DNA from: an uncultured Actinomycetes bacterium
GTDB lineage: Bacteria; Actinomycetota; Actinomycetes; Mycobacteriales; Nakamurellaceae
Length of the DNA: 64,000 bases
NCBI GenBank assembly: GCA_937926105.1
Contig: CALANS010000028.1
Location: 1-64,000, forward strand
Direction of reading: 5' to 3'
Shown: one piece after another, positions 45,475 to 54,155 of the stretch
Position numbering within the stretch: the first letter of the stretch is position 1
Layout of the letters: the number at the start of each line of letters is the position of its first letter
Notes under the pieces: generated by a model
The model's database searches: none
The model's input: only the letters and a program-made list of their open reading frames with translations
Told to the model about the DNA's origin: nothing
Made by a program: the position numbers and the translations under genes

Positions 45475-46047
45475 ATGAGCGAATTCACATCACTGCCCGC
45501 TGAGCTCCCGGTTCCGCTCGACGACGGCGCGGCCGCCCACCTGCCGGGAATGAGAATGCCCGCGGTGAGCTTGCCGAGTACCTCAGGCGAGTCCGTGGAC
45601 CTGACCGCGTCGAGGGCCGGGCGCACCGTGATCTACCTCTATCCACTCACCGGCCGGCCCGGTCATCCGCTGCCGGTCGGGTGGGATGCGATTCCGGGGG
45701 CCCGCGGCTGCTCCACCGAGGCCTGCGATTTTCGCGACCACTATTCGGACCTGCGTCGCGCGGGCGTCACGTCCGTCTATGGGATGTCGAGCCAGTCGCC
45801 GGAGTATCAACGGGAGGCCGTCGGCCGCCTGCGCCTGCCCTTCGCCATGCTCGCGGACGAGGGATTCGTGGTGGCCGACGCCTTGCGGCTGCCTACCTTT
45901 GCCGCACCCGGCCACCCTCGCCTATACACCCGGCTCACGCTGATCATCCGTGCGGAACGCATCGAGCACGTCTTCTACCCGATCTTTCCCCCCAATACTC
46001 ATGCTCGGCGCGTGCTCGCCTGGCTGCTGGCCAACCCGGCCGGCTGA
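45475..46047 (+). CDS. Peroxiredoxin, BCP/PrxQ-like
   Basis: The 190-residue thioredoxin-fold protein likely reduces peroxides. The Prx motif is PGARGCSTEACDFRD, with Cys79 as peroxidatic and Cys84 as resolving cysteine, the five-residue spacing of atypical two-Cys PrxQ enzymes. The fold strand is TVIYLYPLTGRP, and the usual Prx blocks (GMSSQSPEYQREA, LPFAMLADE) follow. No signal peptide is seen. ATG 45475 follows AAGGAGG. It ends the accessory block and lies just before alr. A link to the amidohydrolase block is not evident. Confidence 0.85.
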   Translation: MSEFTSLPAELPVPLDDGAAAHLPGMRMPAVSLPSTSGESVDLTASRAGRTVIYLYPLTGRPGHPLPVGWDAIPGARGCSTEACDFRDHYSDLRRAGVTSVYGMSSQSPEYQREAVGRLRLPFAMLADEGFVVADALRLPTFAAPGHPRLYTRLTLIIRAERIEHVFYPIFPPNTHARRVLAWLLANPAG

Positions 46048-46164
46048 GAACCCGGCCAATTCGGCCAGGCTCGGCGGGTCCGAGTTCGGTCGCGATCCCT
46101 GGACACCGGGTGATGCGCTCGGGGCGTCCCGGACAACTCGGACCGGCTGTGGTTCCATCGATGC

Positions 46165-47397
46165 GTGAGTATCCAGACCACCCGAGCCGATGCCCGCAGC
46201 CGCGGGCACGACTCAGCGGTGCGCGCCGAGGCCCTGATCGACCTGGGCGCCATCGCCGCGAACACCGCGCTGCTGTGCCGTGCCGCCGGAACCGCCCAGC
46301 TGATGGCCGTGGTCAAGGCGGACGGTTACGGGCACGGCGCCGCCGCGTCCGCGCGGGCCGCGGTGGCTGGCGGGGCGGCCCTGCTGGGCGTCGCCACTCC
46401 GAGCGAGGCGACCGCGCTCCGCGCAGCGGGCATCGACGCGCCGCTAGCCGCCTGGCTCTGGCCGCCGGAGGAGGATGTGCGGCCGGCGCTGGCCGCGGGG
46501 GTGCAGATCGGGGTGCCCAGCCCCGCGCACCTGGCCACCGTGGTCGCCGCCCGCTCCGCTGCGCCGGCCGGGCGGGTGCCGATCCACCTGAAGGTGGACA
46601 CCGGCCTGGGCCGCAACGGCGCCACCGCGGCGGAAGCCGGCGCGCTGTTCGCCGCCGCGGCCGCCGCGCAGCGGGACGGCCTTGTCGAGGTGGTCGGCAT
46701 CATGAGCCACCTGGCCTGCGCCGACATTCCGGGTGATCCGTCGGTCGCCGCTCAGACGGCGGCGTTCACCGCAGCGGTCGCCGGCGCGGCCGCCGCCGGG
46801 CTGCGACCCCGGTGGCGCCACCTGGCCAACACCGCCGCCACGCTCGATCATCCCGCCACCCGGTTCGACCTGGTGCGCTGCGGCATCGGCCTGTACGGGC
46901 TGTGTCCGGTGGACAGCAACCCCGGCCTGCGCCCGGCCATGACGCTGCGCGCGACCGTGGCGCTGACCAAGCGGGTGCCCGCCGGACAGGGCGTCGGCTA
47001 CGGCCTGACCTATCGCACGACGGCGCCGACCACGCTGGCCCTGGTACCCCTGGGATACGGCGACGGGTTGCCGCGCATCGCGGGCAATGTGGGGGAGATG
47101 CTGGTCGGCGGACGACGCCGGCGCATCGCGGGCCGGGTCGCGATGGACCAGGTGGTTCTCGACTGCGGTGACGACCCGGTGCGCGCCGGGGATGAGGTCG
47201 TGGTGTTCGGCCCCGGAGATCGGGGCGAGCCGACTGCCACCGACTGGGCCGGCTACTGCGACACCATCGATTACGAGATCGTGACCCGGATCGGCCCGCG
47301 GGTGCCGCGCCGCACGGCCGGTGACGGGGTCACCGGCCGTGTCTCGGAGCCGCACCCGGCCCGCGCCAGGCCTGACCGAGGTGAGGCGCTGCGGTGA
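46165..47397 (+). CDS. alr: Alanine racemase
   Basis: PLP enzyme supplying D-alanine for peptidoglycan. It has 410 residues from GTG 46165. The PLP lysine is Lys51 in LMAVVKADGYGHGA, and the second-base tyrosine lies in GVGYGLTYRT. The substrate region reads HLKVDTGLGRNG and the C-terminal domain includes GRVAMDQVVLDCGDD. A short Arg-rich tail extends beyond the usual end. It overlaps the following hydrolase gene by four bases. The order alr-hydrolase-tsaE is conserved in actinobacteria. Confidence 0.95.
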   Translation: MSIQTTRADARSRGHDSAVRAEALIDLGAIAANTALLCRAAGTAQLMAVVKADGYGHGAAASARAAVAGGAALLGVATPSEATALRAAGIDAPLAAWLWPPEEDVRPALAAGVQIGVPSPAHLATVVAARSAAPAGRVPIHLKVDTGLGRNGATAAEAGALFAAAAAAQRDGLVEVVGIMSHLACADIPGDPSVAAQTAAFTAAVAGAAAAGLRPRWRHLANTAATLDHPATRFDLVRCGIGLYGLCPVDSNPGLRPAMTLRATVALTKRVPAGQGVGYGLTYRTTAPTTLALVPLGYGDGLPRIAGNVGEMLVGGRRRRIAGRVAMDQVVLDCGDDPVRAGDEVVVFGPGDRGEPTATDWAGYCDTIDYEIVTRIGPRVPRRTAGDGVTGRVSEPHPARARPDRGEALR

Positions 47398-48560
47398 GCA
47401 CGCTGAGCAAGGTGATCGGTTCGGCCTCCCTGGTCGGCGGGCTGCTGGGGGCGGCGGCGCTGGGCGGCGCGACGGCCCAGCGCCTGGCGCTGTTGCGCTA
47501 CCGGGAGCTCGGCCAGGATCGGCAGCCGGAGGGCGATTTCGACGGGCTGGAGCGCGATCGCAGCTATTCGGTGGCCGCCGCGGACGGGGTGGCGTTGTAT
47601 GTGGAGGAGGTCGGTCCCGCGGACGCCCCGCTGACGGTCGTGTTCAGCCACGGATGGACGCTGCGCCTGGGGTCCTGGCACTTCCAACGCATCGCGCTGG
47701 CCGGGCACGCGTCGTCGCGATCCCCGTCACCGCTGGATTCCCCGTCACCGCCGGGATCCTCGTCACCGCCCGACTTGCCACCGCGGCCGCGCCTGGTGTT
47801 CTACGACCACCGCTCGCACGGCCGATCCAGCAGGGCCACCCCCGGACACTCCACGATCGCCGACCTCGCGCTGGACCTGGCCGCGGTGATTGCCACCGCT
47901 GCCCCCACCGGGCCGCTGGTCCTGGTCGGGCATTCCATGGGTGGCATGGCGCTGCTCGCGCTGGCGGGCAGCAACCCGGGCCTGTTCGCCGACCGGGTGC
48001 ATGGCGTGGCGTTGCTGTCCACCAGCGCCAGCGAGGCCGGCGCCACCGACGGGCGCTGGCTGCAGATCAATGGCGCCAACCCGCTGTTGCCGATCGTTGC
48101 CGCTGCCGCAGCCCGCTACCCCCGGACCTTCGAGCGCGGCCGGCGATCCGGCCGGGACCTGGTCTGGCTGATGACCAGGTCGCTGGGCTTCGCCGACCCG
48201 CAGGTGCCCGCGCCGCTGGTGGACTACCTGGATCGGATGATCTCCGGTACCCCCATCGACGTGATCGCCGAGTTCGCGCCCGAACTGTTCGGCCACGACC
48301 AGCGCGATACGGTGCCAGCGCTGTCCGGCATCCCCACGCTGATCATGGTCGGCGATGCCGACCGGATGACGCCGCCGTCGCGCTCCCGGCAGATTGCCGA
48401 GGTGCTCCCGGGGGCCGAGTTGGAGGTGATCCCCGGCGCCGGCCACATGGCCATCCTGGAGGCGCCGGACGTGGTCAACGACGCGCTGCGCCGGCTGCTG
48501 CGTCGCGCGTGGGCGCACGCCGCGCCGCCGGTGGGCCGAGCCATGCAGGCCGAGTCGTGA
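47394..48560 (+). CDS. Alpha/beta-hydrolase, probably membrane-anchored
   Basis: The 388-residue protein has the standard fold and an intact triad: oxyanion region VVFSHGWTLRLGSW, nucleophile elbow LVGHSMGGMALL, acid in MVGDADRMTPP and His in PGAGHMAILEAPD. An N-terminal hydrophobic segment (residues about 5-25, VIGSASLVGGLLGAAALGGA) may be a signal anchor. Residues about 110-125 are a Pro/Ser insertion with imperfect repeats. It overlaps alr by four bases and tsaE by four. Substrate unknown. Confidence 0.88.
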   Translation: MSTLSKVIGSASLVGGLLGAAALGGATAQRLALLRYRELGQDRQPEGDFDGLERDRSYSVAAADGVALYVEEVGPADAPLTVVFSHGWTLRLGSWHFQRIALAGHASSRSPSPLDSPSPPGSSSPPDLPPRPRLVFYDHRSHGRSSRATPGHSTIADLALDLAAVIATAAPTGPLVLVGHSMGGMALLALAGSNPGLFADRVHGVALLSTSASEAGATDGRWLQINGANPLLPIVAAAAARYPRTFERGRRSGRDLVWLMTRSLGFADPQVPAPLVDYLDRMISGTPIDVIAEFAPELFGHDQRDTVPALSGIPTLIMVGDADRMTPPSRSRQIAEVLPGAELEVIPGAGHMAILEAPDVVNDALRRLLRRAWAHAAPPVGRAMQAES

Positions 48561-49024
48561 CGACCCTGACGCTGCCCACGGCGCAGGACACCCTGGCCTT
48601 CGGCGATCGGCTCGGGCATCGGTTGCGAGCGGGCGACCTGATTATCCTGTCCGGCGCGCTGGGGGCCGGAAAGACCGTGCTTACCAAGGGGATTGCGGTG
48701 GGCATGGGGGTGACGGGCATCGTCATGTCACCCACCTTTGTGATCGCACGCGTGCACCGGCCGGCGCACCGCGGGGCCGTCCCGCTGGTGCACGTGGATG
48801 CCTATCGACTCGCCGGCGCGTTGGAGTTCGACGATCTCGACCTGGACACCGACCTGACGGCCGCCGCCATGGTGGTGGAGTGGGGCGAGGGCCGCGCGGA
48901 GCAGCTGGCCGAGGACCACCTGCTGATCCGGCTGACCCGACACCCGGACGACACCCGCACCGCGGAGCTCGTTCCCGTCGGCGAGCGGTGGCGCACGGTC
49001 GTGCTCGACCTGTCCGGCGGCTGA
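48557..49024 (+). CDS. tsaE: tRNA t6A ATPase TsaE
   Basis: ATPase that recycles the TsaB-TsaD complex during N6-threonylcarbamoyladenosine modification of tRNA. GTG 48557 overlaps the hydrolase stop, giving 155 residues. Walker A is SGALGAGKTVLTKGIA, followed by the family motifs VMSPTFVIARVH, HVDAYRL and VVEWGEG. A longer reading of the same frame from 47321 has no homology and lies inside the hydrolase gene. In most actinobacteria tsaB follows directly; here a 7.5-kb transport operon and a LacI gene separate them. Confidence 0.93.
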   Translation: MTTLTLPTAQDTLAFGDRLGHRLRAGDLIILSGALGAGKTVLTKGIAVGMGVTGIVMSPTFVIARVHRPAHRGAVPLVHVDAYRLAGALEFDDLDLDTDLTAAAMVVEWGEGRAEQLAEDHLLIRLTRHPDDTRTAELVPVGERWRTVVLDLSGG

Positions 49025-49130
49025 CCCGACTGACCGCGCGCGCTCAAACCGGCACCATCGCGGGCAGTGCACTACCGTACGGTCAGCGGTACTACCCTCA
49101 CCGCCCCACAGTTCCTACCAGGAGGTATCC

Positions 49131-50891
49131 GTGCACAAATCCGCCAAACTCGCGCTGGTCACCGCGTTGGGGGTGACCTCAGCTCTCGTCATCGCCGCAT
49201 GCGGTGCCGGCCGGACCGACAACACCTCGTCCTCGACCAACAACGCCGCTCCCACGCAGACCCAGGAGAGCAACGCAGGTAACACGGGCGAGGCCGGCAA
49301 CTCCAGCGAGCCAGGTCAGTCCAGTGCGCCCGGGACGTCGACCGGCTCGTCGGCACCGGCCGGGAACTCTAACGCCATCGTGAAGATCGGCACCACGGAC
49401 CGGGTCGTGTCGCTGGACCCGGCCGGCTCCTACGACAACGGCTCGCTGATGCTGGAGGTCCAGCTCTACCAGTTCCTGATGAACATCCCGGCAGGCCAGA
49501 CCGAGCCGCAGCCGGATGCCGCGCAGAAGTGCGAGTTCACCGACTCCGGAGCGTCGTACACCTGCACCATCAAGGACGGGCTGAAGTTCAGCAACGGTGA
49601 CCCGCTGACCGCCAAGGATGTGGCCTTCTCGTTCAAGCGTGTGGTGGACATCAAGGATCCGAACGGCCCGTCGTCGCTGCTGAGCAACATGAAGTCCGTC
49701 GAGGCCACCGACGACCACACCGTCGTCTTCCAGCTCAACAATCCGAATGACCAGACCTGGCCGTTCGTGCTGGGCACGTCGGCGGGCCCGATCGTCGATT
49801 CCAAGATCTTCCCGGCCGACAAGCTGCTGGCGGACGACCAGGTGGTGGGATCCGGCCCGTACAAGCTGAACTCGTACCAGAAGAACGAGTTGGTCGCGCT
49901 GGACCCGAACCCGGACTACCAGGGCAATGGCGGCGCGATCGCCAACGGCGGGGTGACGCTGCAGTACTACACCGACGCCTCCAACCTGAAGCTGGCCGTG
50001 CAGCAGGGCGACATCGACGTCGCGTGGCGCTCGCTGGACGCCCAGTCGATCACCGACCTGCGCGGTAACGACAAGGTCAAGGTGCTCGAGGGACCGGGTG
50101 GTGAACTCCGCTACATGGTCTTCAACCTCAAGACCATGCCGGGTGCCACCGATGCGCAAAAGCTCGCAGTCCGTCGCGCGATCGCCGACTCGATCGACCG
50201 TAAGGCATTGGCGGACAAGGTGTACCAGGGCCTATACACGCCCGCGTACTCGATGATTCCGGACGGGCTGCCCGGCCACGTAGATGCGTTCAAGGACGAA
50301 TTCGGTGACGCGCCGAACAAGGATGCCGCCGCCAAGGAACTCTCCGATGCCGGGGTGAAGACGCCGGTGACGCTGCCGATCCAGTACAACCCCGACCACT
50401 ACGGCAGCGCCTCGGACCTCGAGTACAACGAGATCAAGCGGCAGCTCGAGGCCACTGGCCTGTTCAAGGTCAGCCTGCAGTCCGCGGAGTGGACCACCTA
50501 CAGCAAGGAGCGGGTCGCGGACGCCTACCCGATCTACCAGCTCGGCTGGTTCCCGGACTTCCCGGATGCGGACACCTACCTGACTCCGTTCCTGGTGCCG
50601 GGCAACTTCGTCGGGGCGCACTACTGCGACGAGGGCGCCGCCGCGGGCTCCCGGCCGTGCGACAAGGATGGTGTGCTGCCGCTGCTCAAGACCGAGCAGA
50701 CCGAGTCCGGCGACGCGCGCATCAGCGCGATCGAGCAGCTGCAGAAGATCTCCGCGACCGGTGACATGCCCACCCTGCCGCTGCTGCAGGGCAAGCAGAT
50801 CGCGGTGACCGGCACCGACGTGACCGGGGTCGACAAGACGCTGGACACGACGTTCCTGTTCCGCTTCTGGCTGATCGGCAAGACCGCCTGA
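49131..50891 (+). CDS. Oligopeptide ABC transporter substrate-binding lipoprotein
   Basis: Family 5 solute-binding protein, 586 residues from GTG 49131 (AGGAGG upstream). The signal peptide ends in a lipobox with Cys24 (ALVIAACGAG), followed by an Asn/Thr/Ser/Gly linker of about 60 residues. The binding domain starts IVKIGTTDRVVSLDPAGSYD, with LKFSNGDPLTAKDVAFSFKR typical of the family. A CDEGAAAGSRPCD segment near the C-terminus could form a disulfide. It heads a four-gene transport operon, and its stop is followed by a very strong hairpin. The ligand is unknown. Confidence 0.92.
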   Translation: MHKSAKLALVTALGVTSALVIAACGAGRTDNTSSSTNNAAPTQTQESNAGNTGEAGNSSEPGQSSAPGTSTGSSAPAGNSNAIVKIGTTDRVVSLDPAGSYDNGSLMLEVQLYQFLMNIPAGQTEPQPDAAQKCEFTDSGASYTCTIKDGLKFSNGDPLTAKDVAFSFKRVVDIKDPNGPSSLLSNMKSVEATDDHTVVFQLNNPNDQTWPFVLGTSAGPIVDSKIFPADKLLADDQVVGSGPYKLNSYQKNELVALDPNPDYQGNGGAIANGGVTLQYYTDASNLKLAVQQGDIDVAWRSLDAQSITDLRGNDKVKVLEGPGGELRYMVFNLKTMPGATDAQKLAVRRAIADSIDRKALADKVYQGLYTPAYSMIPDGLPGHVDAFKDEFGDAPNKDAAAKELSDAGVKTPVTLPIQYNPDHYGSASDLEYNEIKRQLEATGLFKVSLQSAEWTTYSKERVADAYPIYQLGWFPDFPDADTYLTPFLVPGNFVGAHYCDEGAAAGSRPCDKDGVLPLLKTEQTESGDARISAIEQLQKISATGDMPTLPLLQGKQIAVTGTDVTGVDKTLDTTFLFRFWLIGKTA

Positions 50892-50922
50892 CGGCCTGAA
50901 GACGCCTGGGACACAGTGATGG

Positions 50923-50958
50923 GTGTGGGGGGTAGGACACCGCTCCTACCCCCCACAC
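50923..50958 (+). terminator. Perfect 15-bp intercistronic hairpin
   Basis: GTGTGGGGGGTAGGA (50923-50937) pairs perfectly with TCCTACCCCCCACAC (50944-50958) around CACCGC. It begins 31 bases after the binding-protein stop and ends 36 bases before the permease start. It lacks a U-tract. It is a likely attenuator or RNA-stabilising structure that raises binding-protein output over the permease. Confidence 0.75.
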
Positions 50959-50994
50959 TCGTCGATCGGACCGGAGATGACGTCGTGAACCACC

Positions 50995-52041
50995 GTGAGT
51001 AGCGCGACCGCGCGGGCGGGGTCGTTGCCCCGCTACATGCTGACCCGCCTGGCGCTGATCATCCCCATGGTGTGGATCCTGATCACGCTGGTGTTCTTCC
51101 TGATGCGCGGCATCGGTGACCCGATCTCGGCGGCACTCGGTGGCCGGCTACCACCCGAACAGATTGCCGAGCGAAAGCACGCCGCGGGATTCGACCGGCC
51201 CATCCTGGTCCAATACGGCGACTATCTCTGGAAGCTGCTGCACGGTGATCTCGGCACAACGCTGACCGACAACCGCCCGGTGTCCGATGTGCTGCTGACC
51301 AACGGGGCGGCCACCCTGGAGCTTGCGTTCTGGGCGTTCCTGATCGCGCTCGCGGTCGGGATCCCGTTGGGGCGCATCGCCGCTCGGCATCGCGACCGTA
51401 TTCCCGACGTGTTCCTGCGCGTCTCTGGGGTGTTGTTCTACGCGGCGCCAGTGTTCTTCGTGGGGCTGCTGGGAAAGCTGGTGTTCTCGATCTGGCTGGA
51501 CTGGCTGCCGGTGTCCGGTCGCGCGGACGCCGAGACCAGGCTGGCCATCAGCCATGTCTCACCCAAGACGAACATCTACATCATCGACGCGATCCTGTAC
51601 GGAGAACCGCGCTACATCTGGGACGTGCTGTGGCACACCATCATGCCGGCCGTGACCCTGGGCCTGCTGGTCGGCGGGATCTTCCTGCGCCTGGTCCGGA
51701 CGAACCTGCTGCAGACCATGAAGGACGACTACGTCGAGGCGGCCCGGGCTCGCGGCATCAGCGAGGGCAGGATCAACCGCAAGCACGCCTTCAAGAACGC
51801 CATGGTGCCGGTGGTGACCGTGATGGGCCTGCAGGCCGCGCTGCTGCTGGGCGGGGCGATCCTGACGGAGCGCACCTTCGAGTGGCAGGGGTTGGGGTAC
51901 ATGCTGGCCCAATACCTGACCAAGCGTGACTTCGTCGCCGTACAGGGGATCGTCACCGTGATGGCGGTCATCGTGGTGGTGGCGAGCTTCCTGATCGACG
52001 TCATCACCGCACTGATCGACCCAAGGGTGCGATACCGATGA
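50995..52041 (+). CDS. Oligopeptide ABC transporter permease (DppB-like)
   Basis: Membrane permease, 348 residues from GTG 50995. The N-terminus is family-typical (LPRYMLTRLALIIPMVWILI). An EAA-type loop DDYVEAARARGISEGRINRK is visible, and the C-terminus is ALIDPRVRYR. A periplasmic insertion around residues 165-200 (SGRADAETRLAISHVSPKTN) lengthens it slightly beyond the usual 310-330. Its stop overlaps the start of the fused permease-ATPase gene by four bases. Confidence 0.92.
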   Translation: MSSATARAGSLPRYMLTRLALIIPMVWILITLVFFLMRGIGDPISAALGGRLPPEQIAERKHAAGFDRPILVQYGDYLWKLLHGDLGTTLTDNRPVSDVLLTNGAATLELAFWAFLIALAVGIPLGRIAARHRDRIPDVFLRVSGVLFYAAPVFFVGLLGKLVFSIWLDWLPVSGRADAETRLAISHVSPKTNIYIIDAILYGEPRYIWDVLWHTIMPAVTLGLLVGGIFLRLVRTNLLQTMKDDYVEAARARGISEGRINRKHAFKNAMVPVVTVMGLQAALLLGGAILTERTFEWQGLGYMLAQYLTKRDFVAVQGIVTVMAVIVVVASFLIDVITALIDPRVRYR

Positions 52042-54155
52042 GCATTGACGAGGTGGTGACGGCGGGCGGAGCCGGACCCGTCGCGCCGGTGGCGCCCGGC
52101 GGCGGGCGGGCCAACTGGTTTAGCCGGATGTGGCGCACCGTGCGGCAGGCCGGCGGCGTGCAACTGGGCATGCTGAGCGTGGGCGCGGTCATCGTGCTGC
52201 TGTTCGCCGTACTGGCGATCTTCGCGCCGTGGATCTCCCCCTACGGATTCAACGACGACAGCGCCGGCGGCGTGGACTTCCCGGTGCAGGCACCGCCGAG
52301 CGCGTTGCACTGGTTCGGTACCACCACAGGCGGCGGCGTCGACGTGCTGTCCCAGGTGATCTACGGCTCCCGCACCGCGCTGGAGGTGGTGCTGCTGTCG
52401 GTGGTGCTGGCCATCATCGTGGGCGTGCCGTTGGGCCTGCTGTCCGGCTACCTGGGCGGCTGGTTGGACCGGGTTCTGGTGCTCATCACCGATGCGCTGT
52501 TCGCCTTCCCGTCGCTGCTGCTGGCCATCGTGGTGTCCATCGCCGTGGTGGGCGGCAACTCCAGCGAGGGCGGCGGCATCCTGGCGGCCGCGGTGTCCAT
52601 CACGGTGGTGTACATACCCCAGTACTTCCGGGTGGTGCGCAACGCCACGGTGTCGGTACGCGAGCGCCCCTACGTCGAAGCCGCTCGTGCCCTGGGAGCC
52701 CGGCCACGGGAGGTGATGCGCCGCTACGTATTCGGCAACGTCGTGCAGTCGGTGCCGATCATCGCCACCATCAACGGCGCAGACGCGATCCTGACGCTGG
52801 CCGGGCTGGGCTTCCTCGGATTCGGCATCGAGCCGTCGGCCGCCGCGGAATGGGGTTACCAGCTGAACAAGGCGCTGTCGGACATGGCCTCCGGCATCTG
52901 GTGGACGGCGGTGTTCCCCGGCCTGGCCATCGTGCTGCTGGTGCTGGGGCTATCGCTGATCGGCGAAAGCCTGAACGACGTGCTGGACCCGTTGTTGCGC
53001 ACCCGCCGGTTGCGGCAGGTGATCCTGCCGGCCCGGCCCTCCGGGTCGGATGGCTCGGTGGCCGCCGGCGGCGCTGTCGCGCAGTCCACCGGCACTCGGG
53101 CCGCCCGCCGAGCGGCGAAGGCCGCCGGCCGGGCGCGCGGCGCCGATGCGCCGACCCTGTCCGTGCAGGACCTGCGGGTCTGGTACGCCGGTGTTGGTGC
53201 GCCGGTCCGCGCCGTCGACGGGGTCAGCTTCCAGTTGCAGCGCGGCGAGGTGCTCGGCCTGGTGGGGGAGTCCGGCTGCGGCAAGTCCACCCTCGGCCGA
53301 GCCATGCTTGGGCTGACGCCGGCCACGGCGGGTGTCGACGGGCACCTGGAGTTCCACGGCAAGGACCTGCTGGCCAACTCCGCGCGAGACTGGCAGCGGG
53401 TCCGCGGAGCCGGGCTCGGGATGATCTTCCAGGAGCCGATGACCAGGCTCGATCCATTGATGCGGGTCAGCGACCACTTCCGGGAGGCCATCCGCGCCCA
53501 CCAGCGGGTGTCCCGCCGGGAGGCAGATCGCAGGGCGATGGATTCGTTGCGCGCCCTGGGTATTCCGCCGTCGCGGTACAAGAACTACCCGCACGAGTTC
53601 TCCGGCGGCATGCGGCAGCGCATCATGATCGCGCTGGCGCTGTCGATGCAGCCGGACTTCGTGGTGGCCGACGAGCCGACCACCGCGCTGGATGTGCTGG
53701 TGGAGGCGCAGATCGTAGAGGTGCTGGGCACCATCCGGGACACCTTCCGGCCCGCGATGATGCTGATCACCCACAACCTCGGCATCGTCGGTCGGGTCTG
53801 CGACCGGGTCGCGGTGATGTACGCCGGGCGGATCGTGGAGCAGGGCACCGTGGCCGAGGTGTTCGACCACCCCCAGCACCCTTACACCCGGGCGCTGCTG
53901 GGAGCCACCATCTCGATGGAGACCACCGAGTTGCGCAGTATTCCGGGGGCGCCGCCGGACCTGGCGGACCTGCCCTCCGGATGCCGATTTGCCGAACGGT
54001 GCCCGTTCGCCATGTCGGTCTGCCCGCGGCAGATGCCCAGGAACCTGGTGGTGGACGACCGCACGGTGGAATGTCACCTGTTCGATGACACGCTCACCGA
54101 GGCCGACCGCCGACCCCTGCAACACGTCGAACTCGAGGCAGCAGATGAAGCCTGA
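52038..54155 (+). CDS. Fused oligopeptide ABC permease-ATPase (DppC-DppD fusion)
   Basis: One 705-residue chain carries two usually separate subunits. Residues 1 to about 325 are a DppC-like permease (LLFAVLAIFAPWISPYGF, EAA loop PYVEAARALGARPREVMRRY). After an Ala/Arg-rich linker (about 335-372), residues about 375-700 are a DppD-like ATPase: Walker A GESGCGKSTLG near 410, signature EFSGGMRQR, Walker B VVADEPTTALDV and the C-terminal motif GCRFAERCPFAMSVC. No stop or frameshift lies between the halves, so this is a genuine fusion. The ATPase half pairs with the separate DppF-like subunit that follows with an overlap. Confidence 0.92.
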   Translation: MSIDEVVTAGGAGPVAPVAPGGGRANWFSRMWRTVRQAGGVQLGMLSVGAVIVLLFAVLAIFAPWISPYGFNDDSAGGVDFPVQAPPSALHWFGTTTGGGVDVLSQVIYGSRTALEVVLLSVVLAIIVGVPLGLLSGYLGGWLDRVLVLITDALFAFPSLLLAIVVSIAVVGGNSSEGGGILAAAVSITVVYIPQYFRVVRNATVSVRERPYVEAARALGARPREVMRRYVFGNVVQSVPIIATINGADAILTLAGLGFLGFGIEPSAAAEWGYQLNKALSDMASGIWWTAVFPGLAIVLLVLGLSLIGESLNDVLDPLLRTRRLRQVILPARPSGSDGSVAAGGAVAQSTGTRAARRAAKAAGRARGADAPTLSVQDLRVWYAGVGAPVRAVDGVSFQLQRGEVLGLVGESGCGKSTLGRAMLGLTPATAGVDGHLEFHGKDLLANSARDWQRVRGAGLGMIFQEPMTRLDPLMRVSDHFREAIRAHQRVSRREADRRAMDSLRALGIPPSRYKNYPHEFSGGMRQRIMIALALSMQPDFVVADEPTTALDVLVEAQIVEVLGTIRDTFRPAMMLITHNLGIVGRVCDRVAVMYAGRIVEQGTVAEVFDHPQHPYTRALLGATISMETTELRSIPGAPPDLADLPSGCRFAERCPFAMSVCPRQMPRNLVVDDRTVECHLFDDTLTEADRRPLQHVELEAADEA

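Noticed and set aside
49074..49083. Palindrome ACCGTACGGT upstream of the oligopeptide-binding-protein gene as a LacI operator
   Set aside because: It is only 10 bases with no extension, and its central TA differs from LacI-type sites; not convincing.
52130..54088. A 652-codon plus-strand open frame in another phase
   Set aside because: It overlaps the fused permease-ATPase entirely and shows only Arg/Gly/Ala-rich out-of-frame sequence.
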